Origin: Photobacterium aquae | GTDB lineage: Bacteria > Pseudomonadota > Gammaproteobacteria > Enterobacterales > Vibrionaceae | Length of the DNA: 64,000 nt | Assembly (NCBI RefSeq): GCF_001029445.1 | Contig: NZ_LDOT01000011.1 | Span: 1 to 64,000, forward strand | Direction: 5' to 3' | Shown here: one piece after another, positions 9,797 to 19,682 of the stretch | Numbering within the stretch: the stretch's first letter is position 1 | Layout of the letters: each line of letters begins with the position of its first letter | Made by a program: the position numbers and the translations under genes | The notes under the pieces: generated by a model | Databases searched by the model: none | What the model was told of the DNA's origin: nothing | Seen by the model: only the letters and a program-made list of their open reading frames with translations

Positions 9797-11505
9797 TATC
9801 GGGCCAGGGGCTTATGGGCACCGTCTTTGGCTGGGGTGAAATCCTCTAACGGGAAGAGGTAGATGGCTTCTAGGCGTACCTGCTCGGCCAGTTCAGGCTT
9901 GTCGATGAAGGTATAGGCCACGATAAGCTGACGGTAGAGTTTCGGGCGAGTCCATGTTTTGGCTTTTATGTTTGCCCAGTGGATAAACTCGTTAACCAAT
10001 TGGTCGTTATCATTGGCCATTCCGATTTGCAATTGGGCTTGATAGAGATCCCATTCGTAACGGTTTTGCCATGCCCAAGGGTTGTTGACTTTGAGCAGCA
10101 GGTCAATGTTGCCCTCGGGATTATTTTCGAAACGGCTAAGCAGTTGCCCCGAATATAGCGAAGTGGTCATGAACGTTGTCACGATAAGCGGCAATATCCA
10201 TGCTGAGACGCGAATAGGCACAATATGTTTTAAGGGCGTCTTATGGTATTTGGCTGTCAGGTTATCGACCCAGTAGATCAGGATAACAAAGGTGATCCAG
10301 TGAACCAGTGAATAGTAGAACGGGTACTCTAGCTGGATATGCAGCACTATGGGGAAAAACAGCCCCAACAAGGCAAGCCGTGTGCCGTGGCGGGCTTTTT
10401 TTACTTTAAACAGCACAGCTGCCGTCGCAAGGAAAATACCGAGGAGCGGAACGATGCCTCCTTCTACCGCCCAGAACAACAGCTCGTTGTGAGGATGGTG
10501 GAGAGTGGGTAATCCAGCTGGCTGGCTTGGGTCAAGCTGGTGCCACTGAGCAGTTTGTAGCAGGTAGTTGGTGGTGAATGTGCCGTAGCCGTAGCCGGTC
10601 AATGGCTGGTTTTCTAGCATTGCGACCGCTTGTGATAGATGGCTCACGGGGAGACCGGCTAGAGTCTGGCTGTCATCAGGCGGGGTCCACTCGATTTGGG
10701 TACCGATATGCAAGGCAATACTTAGGCCGAGCATTACCATCAAAAACCACATCCGGCCTTGTGCCCTGGCGGCAAAGTGGCGTAGATAGGGAAGCATCAG
10801 ACAGCTAGCGATCACCGCGGCAAGCCAGCCGGTCTTGGAGCTCAGAATAACCAGCAGCGGAATGGTGACGACAGGGGTCAGGAGTAAAAAAAGCTGCCGC
10901 CATGACCATTTCCCGCGGTACATCGGAATACGTGCCAGCAGATAGGCCGACAGAGCCAAGCCGGTAGCAAGAAAACTGGCCATGGTAGTGTTGTTGGGAA
11001 AGATACCAGCAGGGTTGAGGCTGAGGTCCGCAAGAGAAGCGAAAGGGCTGAACGGCGATTGCAGGATCAGTTGCACCCAGCCCCAGACTGCCTGCATCCA
11101 GATAGCGATCAAGAGCATCCAAAGCAGGGCCTGACGCTGCTTCAGGTTGAAGGCAAATTGTTGGAGAGCGATAAACAGCAGCATCCCGCTCCACAGACCC
11201 AGCAAGCGAGGTAATGCCTGAACAGGATTGGCTTGCGGATAGGCAAGGGGCAGGGTGAGCAGCAGGCAACTGATCAGCAGGACGACGGTCAGTCTGGAAT
11301 AGCGCCAGATACGCTGACGGCTGATTTCCAGCAGACCGACGCCGAGCGCCAGGCTTAGCGGGATCCAGCTCATGGCATTGGAAGGAAGGGCGAGCCCTGT
11401 CCCTGCAGGATGCGGCTGGAAGTAGTGCATTGTCAGCAGGAACAAGCAGCCTAGTGCGACCAGAAACGGCTTGATCAAGGGTTTGCTGATCCCTTTGTCT
11501 GCCAT
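9796..11505 (-). CDS. pglL: PglL-type O-oligosaccharyltransferase (Wzy_C superfamily)
   Basis: This inner-membrane protein of about 569 residues has roughly 11-12 hydrophobic segments and a soluble C-terminal tail of about 110 residues. It has two marks of the PglL/O-antigen ligase group: FPNNTTMASFLATG (about 160-173) and the periplasmic HHPHNELLFWAVEGG (about 335-349), whose His is the expected functional residue. Such enzymes move glycan from undecaprenyl pyrophosphate to Ser/Thr of exported proteins, often pilins. In V. cholerae, as I recall, a gene in the same place upstream of uvrA encodes an active PglL. Start: AAAAGG lies 7 nt before the ATG at 11505; an alternative ATG at 11535 has a weaker site. 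O-antigen ligase WaaL is the main alternative. Confidence 0.75.
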   Translation of the reverse strand: MADKGISKPLIKPFLVALGCLFLLTMHYFQPHPAGTGLALPSNAMSWIPLSLALGVGLLEISRQRIWRYSRLTVVLLISCLLLTLPLAYPQANPVQALPRLLGLWSGMLLFIALQQFAFNLKQRQALLWMLLIAIWMQAVWGWVQLILQSPFSPFASLADLSLNPAGIFPNNTTMASFLATGLALSAYLLARIPMYRGKWSWRQLFLLLTPVVTIPLLVILSSKTGWLAAVIASCLMLPYLRHFAARAQGRMWFLMVMLGLSIALHIGTQIEWTPPDDSQTLAGLPVSHLSQAVAMLENQPLTGYGYGTFTTNYLLQTAQWHQLDPSQPAGLPTLHHPHNELLFWAVEGGIVPLLGIFLATAAVLFKVKKARHGTRLALLGLFFPIVLHIQLEYPFYYSLVHWITFVILIYWVDNLTAKYHKTPLKHIVPIRVSAWILPLIVTTFMTTSLYSGQLLSRFENNPEGNIDLLLKVNNPWAWQNRYEWDLYQAQLQIGMANDNDQLVNEFIHWANIKAKTWTRPKLYRQLIVAYTFIDKPELAEQVRLEAIYLFPLEDFTPAKDGAHKPLAR

Positions 11506-11553
11506 CTGGGTGCCTTTTACGTACAACACTGTCATTGCGTTTCCATTCGAGAG

Positions 11554-11577
11554 AAAACCGGGCCAAGGCCCGGTTTG
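11554..11577 (-). terminator. Terminator after uvrA
   Basis: A 10-bp perfect stem, AAACCGGGCC/GGCCCGGTTT, ends on the minus strand in TTTTCTCTC, 25 bp after the uvrA stop codon and before pglL. Confidence 0.75.
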
Positions 11578-11601
11578 TCATTTTGTTATTGTCTTATCCC
11601 G

Positions 11602-14445
11602 TTATTTTACTGTGCTTACAGTGGGTAGCAACGGTTTCAGGAAGCGTGCCGTGTGAGATCCCTCTACGGTTGCCACCTGTTCGGGGGTGCCGCAGGCAAT
11701 AATCTCGCCGCCGCCGCTGCCGCCTTCCGGCCCTAGGTCAATAATCCAGTCGGCTGTTTTGATGACATCGAGATTATGCTCGATCACCACGATGGTGTTG
11801 CCGTGGTCGCGTAGCCGGTGCAGGACATTGAGCAGTTGCTGAATATCATGGAAGTGGAGGCCGGTTGTCGGCTCGTCGAGGATATACAGCGTCTTGCCGG
11901 TGTCTCGTTTGGATAGCTCGCGGGCGAGCTTGACTCGCTGGGCCTCGCCCCCGGAAAGGGTCGTGGCGGCTTGGCCGAGGCGGATATAGGACAGGCCGAC
12001 ATCCATCAGGGTTTGCAGCTTGCGGGCGATGGCTGGCACCGGGTCGAAGAACTCTCGCGCATCCTCGACGGTCAGCTCCAGTACCTCATCGATGGTTTTG
12101 CCTTTGTAGCGGACTTCCAGAGTCTCGCGGTTGTAGCGCTTGCCCTTACAGGCATCGCACGGCACATAGACATCCGGCAGAAAGTGCATTTCGACTTTGA
12201 TCATCCCGTCACCCTGACAGGCTTCGCAGCGGCCGCCCTTGACGTTGAAGCTGAAGCGGCCCGGCTTGTAGCCACGGGTACGCGATTCAGGGGTGCCGGA
12301 GAACAGCTCGCGGATCGGGGTGAAGATCCCGGTGTAGGTCGCAGGGTTCGAGCGCGGCGTACGGCCAATCGGGCTTTGGTCGATGTCGATCACTTTGTCG
12401 AAATGCTCAAGATCGCGGATTTCGCGGTAAGGAGCCGGCTGACCGGTGGTTGCCCCGTTGAGGTGCTGGTGGGCAATAGTGAAGAAGGTATCGTTGATCA
12501 GGGTGGATTTTCCCGAGCCGGATACCCCTGTCACACAGGTCAGCAAGCCGACCGGGATCTCGATATCGACGTTCTTCAGGTTGTTGCCGGTAGCGCCGAG
12601 CAGCTTGACGGTACGCTCGGGATCCATTTCGATCCGGTGTTCGGGCACGGCAATGGCTTTTTGACCGCTGAGATACTGGCCGGTTAGTGACTGCTCGTTG
12701 GACAGAATGTCTTCAAGCGTCCCTTCGGCGATGATGCTGCCGCCGTGGACTCCGGCCCCCGGGCCGATGTCGATGATGTGGTCGGCGGTGCGGATCGCAT
12801 CTTCGTCATGCTCAACCACGATGACGGTGTTGCCGAGATCGCGTAAGTGGGTCAGGGTTTTGAGCAACCGTTCGTTGTCGCGCTGGTGGAGGCCGATAGA
12901 GGGTTCGTCCAGCACATACATGACACCGACTAGGCCTGCGCCAATCTGGCTGGCAAGGCGGATCCGCTGGGCTTCGCCGCCGGAGAGGGTCTCGGCACTG
13001 CGCGACAGGTTAAGGTAGTTGAGGCCAACATTGACCAAGAAGCTGAGGCGATCATTGATTTCCTTGAGGATCTTCTCGGCAATTTGGGCTTTCTGGCCGG
13101 TCAGCTCAAGCTGGCTGAAAAATGCCATGGCTTCGCTGATACTCATCTCGCTTACGGCGGGCAGGGCGGTATCGTTGATGAACACATGGCGAGCCTCTAG
13201 ACGCAGGCGCGAGCCGCCGCAGCTGCCGCACGGCTTGGTCGAGACGAATTTGGCCAGCTCTTCGCGTACCGAGTTGGATTCGGTTTCGCGGTAGCGGCGC
13301 TCCATGTTGTTGAGGATCCCCTCGAATGGGTGGCGGCGTACCGTGATATCACCACGGTCATTGATGTATTTGAACTCGATATCGGTTCGGCCCGATCCTT
13401 TCAGCACGACCTCTTTGATTTTGGCCGGCAGCTCATTGTAGGGAGCCTCGATATCGAAGCCGTAGTGCTCGGCCAGCGAGCCGAGCATCTGGAAGTAGTA
13501 GAAATTGCGGCGGTCCCAGCCGCGGATTGCCCCACCGGCCAGGCTCAGTTCGCCGTTTTGAACCACCCGTTCGGGATCGAAAAACTGCTGGTTGCCCAAG
13601 CCGTCACAGGTCCCGCAGGCACCGGCCGGGTTGTTGAACGAGAACAGGCGCGGCTCAAGTTCAGCCATGCTGTAGCCGCAGTGGGGGCAGGCAAAGTTGG
13701 CCGAAAAGATGATCTCATCGTGCTCGCCTGCGGTCATCGGGCTGACCACGACGGTACCGCCGGACAGCTCCAGTGCGGTTTCGAAGGATTCGGCCAGCCG
13801 CTGCTGGAGATCATCGCGAACCTTGAAGCGATCGACCACGACTTCGATGGTATGTTTCTTGTGGAGCTCCAGCGTCGGTGGATCGGACAGATCACATACC
13901 TCGCCGTCGATCCTCGCGCGGATATAGCCTTGGGCCGCGAGGTTTGCCAGTGTCTTGACATGCTCGCCCTTGCGCTCTTTGACGATCGGGGCCAGCAGCA
14001 TCATTTTGCTGCCCTCAGGCAGCTCCAGCACTTTGTCTACCATCTGGCTCACGGTCTGGGCGGCCAGCTCCGTGTTGTGGGTCGGGCAGCGCGGTTCGCC
14101 GACACGGGCATACAGCAGGCGCAGGTAGTCGTAGACTTCGGTAATGGTACCGACAGTTGAGCGGGGGTTGTGGGATGTCGACTTCTGCTCGATGGAGATC
14201 GCGGGGGAGAGACCTTCGATATGGTCGACATCGGGTTTTTCCATCAGTGACAGGAACTGGCGGGCATAGGCCGACAGGGACTCAACGTAGCGGCGTTGGC
14301 CTTCGGCATACAGGGTATCGAAGGCAAGGGAAGATTTCCCTGAACCCGACAGGCCCGTGATCACGATCAGTTGATCCCGGGGCAGCGTGAGGGAAATGTT
14401 CTTGAGGTTATGGGTTCGGGCACCCCTGACTTCGATTTTATCCAT
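11602..14445 (-). CDS. uvrA: Excinuclease ABC subunit A (UvrA)
   Basis: UvrA is the damage-recognition ATPase of nucleotide excision repair; a UvrA dimer loads UvrB at lesions. The 947-residue protein is full length and has the duplicated ABC layout: Walker [10 protein letters not shown] (about 32-40) and GVSGSGKST (about 640-648), ABC signatures [12 protein letters not shown] and [12 protein letters not shown], and Walker B segments ending in LDEPS and LDEPTTGLH. Zinc-binding cysteine pairs occur at CPHCGYS with CGTCDG (about 253-283) and at CEACQG with CDACKG (about 740-770). It diverges from ssb across a shared LexA box, as in E. coli, so SOS induction is expected. Confidence 0.98.
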   Translation of the reverse strand: MDKIEVRGARTHNLKNISLTLPRDQLIVITGLSGSGKSSLAFDTLYAEGQRRYVESLSAYARQFLSLMEKPDVDHIEGLSPAISIEQKSTSHNPRSTVGTITEVYDYLRLLYARVGEPRCPTHNTELAAQTVSQMVDKVLELPEGSKMMLLAPIVKERKGEHVKTLANLAAQGYIRARIDGEVCDLSDPPTLELHKKHTIEVVVDRFKVRDDLQQRLAESFETALELSGGTVVVSPMTAGEHDEIIFSANFACPHCGYSMAELEPRLFSFNNPAGACGTCDGLGNQQFFDPERVVQNGELSLAGGAIRGWDRRNFYYFQMLGSLAEHYGFDIEAPYNELPAKIKEVVLKGSGRTDIEFKYINDRGDITVRRHPFEGILNNMERRYRETESNSVREELAKFVSTKPCGSCGGSRLRLEARHVFINDTALPAVSEMSISEAMAFFSQLELTGQKAQIAEKILKEINDRLSFLVNVGLNYLNLSRSAETLSGGEAQRIRLASQIGAGLVGVMYVLDEPSIGLHQRDNERLLKTLTHLRDLGNTVIVVEHDEDAIRTADHIIDIGPGAGVHGGSIIAEGTLEDILSNEQSLTGQYLSGQKAIAVPEHRIEMDPERTVKLLGATGNNLKNVDIEIPVGLLTCVTGVSGSGKSTLINDTFFTIAHQHLNGATTGQPAPYREIRDLEHFDKVIDIDQSPIGRTPRSNPATYTGIFTPIRELFSGTPESRTRGYKPGRFSFNVKGGRCEACQGDGMIKVEMHFLPDVYVPCDACKGKRYNRETLEVRYKGKTIDEVLELTVEDAREFFDPVPAIARKLQTLMDVGLSYIRLGQAATTLSGGEAQRVKLARELSKRDTGKTLYILDEPTTGLHFHDIQQLLNVLHRLRDHGNTIVVIEHNLDVIKTADWIIDLGPEGGSGGGEIIACGTPEQVATVEGSHTARFLKPLLPTVSTVK

Positions 14446-14519
14446 ATCGTATGCTTATTATTGATTCGTATGTGAATGCGGCATTATTGCACAGCCCCTA
14501 GATCCGGAAAAGAAAAAAG

Positions 14520-14535
14520 CTGTATGAATGCACAG
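14520..14535. promoter_or_regulatory. LexA box (SOS operator) between uvrA and ssb
   Basis: CTGTATGAATGCACAG matches the LexA consensus CTGT-N8-ACAG exactly. It sits 74 bp from uvrA and overlaps the -35 area of a plus-strand promoter whose -10 box, TATAAT, is at 14545-14550. A site shared by divergent uvrA and ssb is the known E. coli arrangement. Confidence 0.92.
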
Positions 14536-14544
14536 TAAAGTGGT

Positions 14545-14550
14545 TATAAT
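14545..14550 (+). promoter_or_regulatory. -10 box of a candidate ssb promoter
   Basis: A perfect TATAAT lies 10 bp after the LexA box; the corresponding -35 is weak and lies inside the box, so LexA would occlude it. The leader to ssb would be about 160 nt, so another promoter nearer ssb is possible. Confidence 0.5.
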
Positions 14551-14715
14551 AGCAGCACAGTTTTCTTGCAGATCCTCGCTGTATTTCTCTCTTAATCTCT
14601 AGGCTCAGCCCTATTCGATTCAGGGGGAAAATGGTAGACTGCGCGATTAAGTATAAACTTTCAATAACGGTGTACGGGAATGTTACCGGCGCCGATCAAG
14701 AGATTGGAGAGAACT

Positions 14716-15261
14716 ATGGCCAGTCGTGGCATCAACAAAGTTATCCTAGTGGGTAACTTGGGTAATGATCCAGAAATCCGTTATATGCCAAGTGGCGGTG
14801 CAGTAGCAAATATTACTGTTGCTACCTCTGAGACATGGCGCGATAAGAACACCGGTGAGCAGCGCGAGAAAACCGAGTGGCACCGTGTTGCGCTGTTTGG
14901 CAAACTTGCTGAAGTGGCAGGCGAATACCTGCGCAAAGGTTCTCAGGTCTACATCGAAGGTCAGCTTCAGACCCGTAAATGGCAGAACCAGCAAGGCCAA
15001 GATCAGTACACGACTGAAATCGTGGTTCAGGGCTTTAACGGCGTGATGCAAATGCTTGGCGGTCGTCAGGGCGGTCAGGGCGCACCTATGGGTGGCCAGC
15101 AGCAACAAGGTGGTTGGGGGCAGCCTCAGCAGCCAGCAGCCCAGCAGCAGAGCTACGCACCTCAGCAGCAGTCTGCACCGCAGCAGCCACAACAGCAGGC
15201 TGCTCCTCAGCCTCAGTACAATGAGCCACCAATGGATTTTGACGACGATATTCCGTTCTGA
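14716..15261 (+). CDS. ssb: Single-stranded DNA-binding protein (SSB)
   Basis: SSB coats single-stranded DNA in replication, recombination and repair. The 181-residue protein has an N-terminal OB fold (about 1-110, beginning [20 protein letters not shown]), a Gly- then Gln/Pro-rich disordered linker (about 115-170), and the acidic tip MDFDDDIPF that docks partner proteins. I chose the ATG at 14716: GGAGAG sits just upstream and the product begins as in other SSBs, whereas an earlier in-frame ATG at 14680 would add 12 unrelated residues. It has its own terminator and an SOS operator upstream shared with uvrA. Confidence 0.98.
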   Translation: MASRGINKVILVGNLGNDPEIRYMPSGGAVANITVATSETWRDKNTGEQREKTEWHRVALFGKLAEVAGEYLRKGSQVYIEGQLQTRKWQNQQGQDQYTTEIVVQGFNGVMQMLGGRQGGQGAPMGGQQQQGGWGQPQQPAAQQQSYAPQQQSAPQQPQQQAAPQPQYNEPPMDFDDDIPF

Positions 15262-15284
15262 TCCATGCAATACTGAACACAAGA

Positions 15285-15309
15285 AGCCCCGCATTGCGGG
15301 GCTTTTTTT
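15285..15309 (+). terminator. Terminator after ssb
   Basis: Stem AGCCCCGC/GCGGGGCT with loop ATT is followed by a run of T. The other strand lacks a U-run, so it mainly serves ssb. Confidence 0.9.
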
Positions 15310-15321
15310 GTCTGTGGCAAA

Positions 15322-16521
15322 TTATTCGAACAAGAAGAAATAGCCGTAGGCAACCAGCAGTGCGGGGATGGCTGAGTATACGGTGGCTACGAGGGCTGCC
15401 TTTGGTGCCAGGGCGATGGCCGGGAACAGGGCGTCCCCGTCGTTGCTGATGGCATTGCCGAGTTGAGCCGAGAGCGGGACGGTCCCTGAGAGGTAGAGGC
15501 TGGTCACCAGAATTTGCGGGCCGCAGCCGGGAAGCAGGCCGATAGCCACTCCCATCAATGGCAGCAGCAGGGCCCAGTTGGAAAACAGCTTGGCCAGATC
15601 CAAACCATTCCAGTACAGGGTCAGTTCGAACAGTAAGAAGGCGGCGATCACCCAACTAGTGACAAAGTTGGTATCTTGGGCCACGCGCTGGAACAGGTTG
15701 GCGGTACGGAGCTTGGGATCTTCGGAAACCGCGGATTCATAGTCGGTCACATCACGGCTTATCGCCCATAGCAGCATGGCTGTCACGGCGGCGGCGGCAC
15801 CTGCGATGGCCGTTGTGCCGGCGGGAAGGCCAAAGGCCAGATCGGTATCGATCTGGAGCGATCCCATGATGGCAATAGTGATCGCCGGCAAGAGCATCCA
15901 TTGCCAGAATTTGCCCTGAAGGCGGACGCCAGGCTGGTTCAGTGCCGGCGGGTGGTTTTTATCGCAACAGGTATTCGTTGCTTGCTGGATGTTGTCTGGC
16001 CGCATGAAGTGCTCGCCGTGGATGGCGTCGATCAGCCAGCCGGAAAGTAGGCCGACAACAAAGCCGAGGGCAACGACCATTAGTCCGGTTGAGGGTTTCG
16101 CGGCAAGCAGCAAGAAGGCGGCGTCCCCCATGGTTGCGGTCAGGACAGCAACGACAGCCCCGAAGCTGAGCTTGCCCCTGACATATTGAGTGATGACGAC
16201 AATGGCCCCGCCGCAGCCGGGCAGCGCACCCATCGCTGAGGCAAAGATCACCTGGAAGCGGGCGCTTTTTTCCAACAAGAGGGAAAGGGAGTTATTGCCT
16301 TGGCTCAGTTTGGCGGAAATAGCATGGTAGATTGCCAGCGTTGCGGCCACGTAGGCGGCAACCTGCCAGAAGGCATCAGCGAGTACATTGACGGTCAGTT
16401 CGCGGGTGCCGTCGGATGCGACCAGCAAGGCCAGCAGGATCATTGGCAGGAGCAGCCGCTTGTAGGTTAACCGGTGTTGCCTGGGTAATGCCCTTTCTAG
16501 AGCCTGTTGGATAGGTGCCAT
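15322..16521 (-). CDS. Putative 10-TM heavy-metal / manganese exporter (PF11449-like permease)
   Basis: This is a 399-residue inner-membrane protein with about ten hydrophobic segments arranged as two related halves. Each half has a Gly-Cys signature in the membrane: GALPGCGGAIVVITQY (about 97-112) and GLLPGCGPQILVTSLY (about 325-340), followed in each half by an acidic segment (TATMGDAAF and ISNDGDALF). This resembles the family annotated as a putative 10-TM heavy-metal exporter or putative manganese transporter (ArsP_2). A central loop has a His/Cys-containing stretch, NTCCDKNHPP. A Fur-like box lies upstream, linking it to iron or metal status. Substrate and direction are inferred only. 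With the next gene it separates ssb from csrD, which are adjacent in V. cholerae as I recall. Confidence 0.65.
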   Translation of the reverse strand: MAPIQQALERALPRQHRLTYKRLLLPMILLALLVASDGTRELTVNVLADAFWQVAAYVAATLAIYHAISAKLSQGNNSLSLLLEKSARFQVIFASAMGALPGCGGAIVVITQYVRGKLSFGAVVAVLTATMGDAAFLLLAAKPSTGLMVVALGFVVGLLSGWLIDAIHGEHFMRPDNIQQATNTCCDKNHPPALNQPGVRLQGKFWQWMLLPAITIAIMGSLQIDTDLAFGLPAGTTAIAGAAAAVTAMLLWAISRDVTDYESAVSEDPKLRTANLFQRVAQDTNFVTSWVIAAFLLFELTLYWNGLDLAKLFSNWALLLPLMGVAIGLLPGCGPQILVTSLYLSGTVPLSAQLGNAISNDGDALFPAIALAPKAALVATVYSAIPALLVAYGYFFLFE

Positions 16522-16539
16522 ATCAATCTCTGTCTCTGC

Positions 16540-16545
16540 ATTATA
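16540..16545 (-). promoter_or_regulatory. -10 box of the permease promoter
   Basis: On the minus strand a perfect TATAAT, followed by GC, lies 18 bp before the permease start. The -35 region falls at about 16563-16568 (T/A-rich, weak), next to the Fur-like box. Confidence 0.5.
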
Positions 16546-16569
16546 GGAAAGTATAGAAGTAATTTAAAT

Positions 16570-16588
16570 GCAAACGAGAATTATTATC
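16570..16588 (-). promoter_or_regulatory. Fur-like box upstream of the permease gene
   Basis: Minus strand GATAATAATTCTCGTTTGC matches about 13-14 of 19 positions of the Fur consensus, including a perfect GATAAT half. It lies 25 bp upstream of the TATAAT box, where bound Fur would interfere with RNA polymerase. A Mur-type or other Fur-family regulator with the same box is an alternative. Confidence 0.65.
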
Positions 16589-16634
16589 AAGTGGTATTTT
16601 CGTTAGGACACATACCACCTGATCGGGCCTAGCC

Positions 16635-17525
16635 TCAGCGGAGGTTTCCGGCGGCGGCTTTGGCCTTGATAAAGTCGATGAAGAGCTTGGTCTTGACGTG
16701 GTTGAATTCCAGCTTGGGGTAATAGGCGTAGGCCGAGAGGAGCGGTTGTTTCAGGCCCGGCAAGACGGGCACGAGCAACCCTTTGCTGAGTTCGCGTTTT
16801 ACGGTGTTTGCACTGGCAAGAATGATCCCCATCCCGGCCACGGCGGCAGCGACGAGGGCTTCAGGGTTTTGGGTGGTGAAGTTGCCTTTGAGGCGTAGGC
16901 GAATATCATTTTCGAACAGGTGTTCCTGCTCATGGCCGTGGCTTCCGAACAGCAGGCAATTATGCTGGATGAGCTGCTCGGGGCTTTCGATGGCGGGCTT
17001 GCCGTCAAGGTAGGCAGGGGCTGCGTAGAATCCGGTCTGGAAGCTGAAGAGCTTGGTCGCGATGTAGCTCGATGAATTGAAATCCGCCAGCTCTTTGCTG
17101 ATAAAGAGATCTAGATTGAGATCCGGAAGTTGTCCGGGGGTGATGGTATGGAGCTCAATTTGGATATTCGGATAGCTTTGGGTGAACTCGGCCAAGTAGT
17201 TGACCAGCAGGCGGCTGCCGGTTGCCAGCGGGGCACCGATCCGCAGGACGCCGCTGACTTCGCCGTAGGTGGATGTGGTTTCTGCCAGCATCTGGTGCCA
17301 ATCGTCGAGCAGGCGCGCGCTGCGTTGGTAGAAAAGCCTACCGGCATCGGTCATGGTCAGGCTGCGGGTGGTGCGTTTGAGAAGCTGGACGCCGAGTTGC
17401 TTTTCTAGCCAGGAAAGACGCTTGGATAAGGCCGAGCTTGAGGTGTTTAGTTTGGTGGCGGCTTGGGCTAGCGACCCTTCGTTGACGACCATGACAAAAC
17501 TGTTGGTGCAGGTGATCCAATCCAT
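16635..17525 (-). CDS. LysR-family transcriptional regulator
   Basis: A 296-residue LysR-type regulator: N-terminal winged helix-turn-helix (about 1-60, with GSLAQAATKLNTSSSALSKR as the recognition part and LGVQLLKRTTRSLTMTDAG after it) and a C-terminal effector-binding domain (about 90-290). I set the start at 17525, where the protein begins MDWITCTNSFV; the longer frame reaching 17675 would add 50 residues absent from the family. It lies directly upstream of the permease gene on the same strand, but a Fur-like box and promoter sit between them, so a common transcript is not required. Target and effector are unknown. It belongs to the CrgA/AaeR-like subgroup by general appearance only. Confidence 0.85.
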   Translation of the reverse strand: MDWITCTNSFVMVVNEGSLAQAATKLNTSSSALSKRLSWLEKQLGVQLLKRTTRSLTMTDAGRLFYQRSARLLDDWHQMLAETTSTYGEVSGVLRIGAPLATGSRLLVNYLAEFTQSYPNIQIELHTITPGQLPDLNLDLFISKELADFNSSSYIATKLFSFQTGFYAAPAYLDGKPAIESPEQLIQHNCLLFGSHGHEQEHLFENDIRLRLKGNFTTQNPEALVAAAVAGMGIILASANTVKRELSKGLLVPVLPGLKQPLLSAYAYYPKLEFNHVKTKLFIDFIKAKAAAGNLR

Positions 17526-17756
17526 TCTATTACTCGGCTCCGGCGTTATATTCCATACATTATCATGGCTTTGATGCGCACGCAGCTTACATGCTGGTAT
17601 TTGTTGGCCTGAAATGGCACTGAGGAATGAATAAATTGCTAATTTGTAGGGTGGGGCACTGACACGGCAAAACAATGGATGTTATTTTTAAGTTATGGAT
17701 TTAAGCATGCTCGGCATGTTGAACTGCCTCCTTTTAATCGTGTAGATAGCGGGTAT

Positions 17757-19682
17757 ATGAGAAAAGCTTCTGGAATGAGGCTAACCAATCGCTTGGTAGC
17801 TTTTGTAACGTTAATTGTAATTTGTGCCATGTTCATTATTTTTGTGGGCGGTGCCGTCAGTTTTCGTAAGTTGGGACAGGATTACCTCACCCACTACCTC
17901 GATGGCGTTGTCGGGGTGATCGACCAAGAAATGGCAGAGCCCCAGGGGGCGTCATCCATGTCCCGCTGGCTGCCGAAGTTGCTCAAGGCGAGCAATGTTG
18001 TTGAGCTGGAAATTGGTAGTGAAAGCGGCATTGTATACACCTTCAAGGGGCTGCAAAAGCTGCCCGACCCATCGATTCTTCATGCCAGCCATTACGAATT
18101 GGCGCATAATCCCGGCTTTTATGTCTCCCTCAAGTCACTCCCGCCCTATACCGAGTTCACTTATTCGATCGGTGCGATGTCCTCGATTAGCCTTGCTATC
18201 GCGTTGATTATTTCCGGCTTGGTATGGGGGCTTGATTGGCTGCGGCGTCAGCTGCACGGTTCGGAGTTGCTCGAAGAGCGAGGGCGGATGATCCTAGCCG
18301 GCAAAGTGGATGACTTTGCGGTGGGGGATGAGCAGGAATGGCCGGCAACGGCGAGCTTGGCGCTGGATCAGATGATTGCCGAGCTCAAGGATGCCCGTCA
18401 GGAGCGAAGCCGGTTCGATACCTTTATCCGCACCCACACTTTTCTTGACCAGTTGACTGGCGCAGCCAATCGGGTGATGTTCGACAGTCGGCTTCAGTCA
18501 ATGCTTCAGGATCAGGAGGCCCACGGTGCCGTGCTGCTGATCCGGATCGCCGACTGGGACGAGCTGCTGGCGGAAAAAGGCAAGGAAGCGGCCGATGAGT
18601 TGATTCAGGATGTCGGGGTTGTGTTGTCCAACTTGGTTCAACGCTATCCGGAGACGGTACTGGCCCGCTATTTCGACGCCGAGTTTGCGATCTTGCTACC
18701 GCAGCAGTCGGGCAAGGAGGTGAAACAGTTCGTTGGTACAATGATGAATGCACTGGACCGATTGGTGCCGCCCACCCCGCTGGATAGCGAAAACTGGTGC
18801 CATATCGGCATGACATTCTGTGCCAGCGGCGAGCGCCGCGGGCGGATCATGGATGAGGCCGACATGGCTCTGCGCAGTGCCATGCTGCAGGGAACCAATA
18901 GCTGGTATGCCTTTCGCAAGGATCAGCAGTTTGAAGATGCTCGGGGCAGTGTTCGTTGGCGCACCTTGCTCGATGCCGTGTTCTCCAGCGGCGGGCCAAT
19001 CCTCTACCAGCAACCGGTGGTCATGCTGGACGGCAGTATTCTGCATCGGGAAATGCTGGCCCGGATCAAAGATGAAAACGGTATGCTGATTAAGGCCTCG
19101 CGTTTTTTGACGGCAGTCGAGCAGGTTGGCTTCAGCGCCAGAATGGATCGGGCTGTGGTGGGGAAAGTGTTGGAAAAACTAAGGACCGAGCCGGTTGCCG
19201 AAGCCGTGTCGGTGAACCTCAGTGTCAATGCTTTGCTTGATAAGCATTTTGTCAAATGGCTTCGTGATGAGTTGCTGCAGACGCCGCGTACGGTATTGAA
19301 CCGTCTTTATTTGGAAATCCCGGAAGGGGCGTTGGTCAAGAACCTTGACGCCATGCGCCCGGTGGCTAGGATGCTTGGCGGGCTCGGTTGCAAGTTGGTC
19401 GTTGATCAGGCGGGTCGTACTATTGTTAGCACCCATTACATCAAGGACATTCAGGCGGATTACATCAAGCTCCATCGTGGGCTGGTCAAGGAGATTAACC
19501 TGCGTCAGGAGAACCAGCTATTTGTCCGCAGTATGCTGGGGGCAAGCGCCGATACCCGGGCTCAGGTTATCGCTGTCGGGGTCGAAAATAAAAAGGAATG
19601 GCAGGTGCTAACCCAGTTGGGAATTAAGGGCGGGCAGGGACGATATTTTGCAGCGGAAATAAGCGCGGAAAATAGAAAGTAA
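17757..19682 (+). CDS. csrD: CsrD (MshH): RNase E specificity factor with degenerate GGDEF-EAL domains
   Basis: CsrD promotes RNase E decay of the CsrB/CsrC small RNAs and so raises CsrA activity; in vibrios the gene heads the MSHA locus and is also called mshH. The protein (about 641 residues) has an N-terminal membrane segment, a periplasmic domain, a second membrane segment (about 140-160), a HAMP-like and coiled region, then GGDEF-like (about 230-390) and EAL-like (about 400-635) domains. Both are degenerate: RYFDAEF stands where GGDEF should be, and REMLARI where EAL-x-R should be, so neither cyclase nor phosphodiesterase activity is expected. The start is uncertain: ATG at 17757 or at 17775; in-frame extension to 17679 looks unnatural. 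Confidence 0.88.
   Translation: MRKASGMRLTNRLVAFVTLIVICAMFIIFVGGAVSFRKLGQDYLTHYLDGVVGVIDQEMAEPQGASSMSRWLPKLLKASNVVELEIGSESGIVYTFKGLQKLPDPSILHASHYELAHNPGFYVSLKSLPPYTEFTYSIGAMSSISLAIALIISGLVWGLDWLRRQLHGSELLEERGRMILAGKVDDFAVGDEQEWPATASLALDQMIAELKDARQERSRFDTFIRTHTFLDQLTGAANRVMFDSRLQSMLQDQEAHGAVLLIRIADWDELLAEKGKEAADELIQDVGVVLSNLVQRYPETVLARYFDAEFAILLPQQSGKEVKQFVGTMMNALDRLVPPTPLDSENWCHIGMTFCASGERRGRIMDEADMALRSAMLQGTNSWYAFRKDQQFEDARGSVRWRTLLDAVFSSGGPILYQQPVVMLDGSILHREMLARIKDENGMLIKASRFLTAVEQVGFSARMDRAVVGKVLEKLRTEPVAEAVSVNLSVNALLDKHFVKWLRDELLQTPRTVLNRLYLEIPEGALVKNLDAMRPVARMLGGLGCKLVVDQAGRTIVSTHYIKDIQADYIKLHRGLVKEINLRQENQLFVRSMLGASADTRAQVIAVGVENKKEWQVLTQLGIKGGQGRYFAAEISAENRK

Noticed and set aside
11971..14160. 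Long plus-strand frames (up to about 270 codons) opposite uvrA
   Set aside because: They lie wholly inside uvrA, have no ribosome sites and give low-complexity translations; they follow from the GC-rich codon use of uvrA on the other strand.
18600..19650. Active diguanylate cyclase or phosphodiesterase in CsrD
   Set aside because: The signature residues are replaced (RYFDAEF, REMLARI), so only the fold is present.
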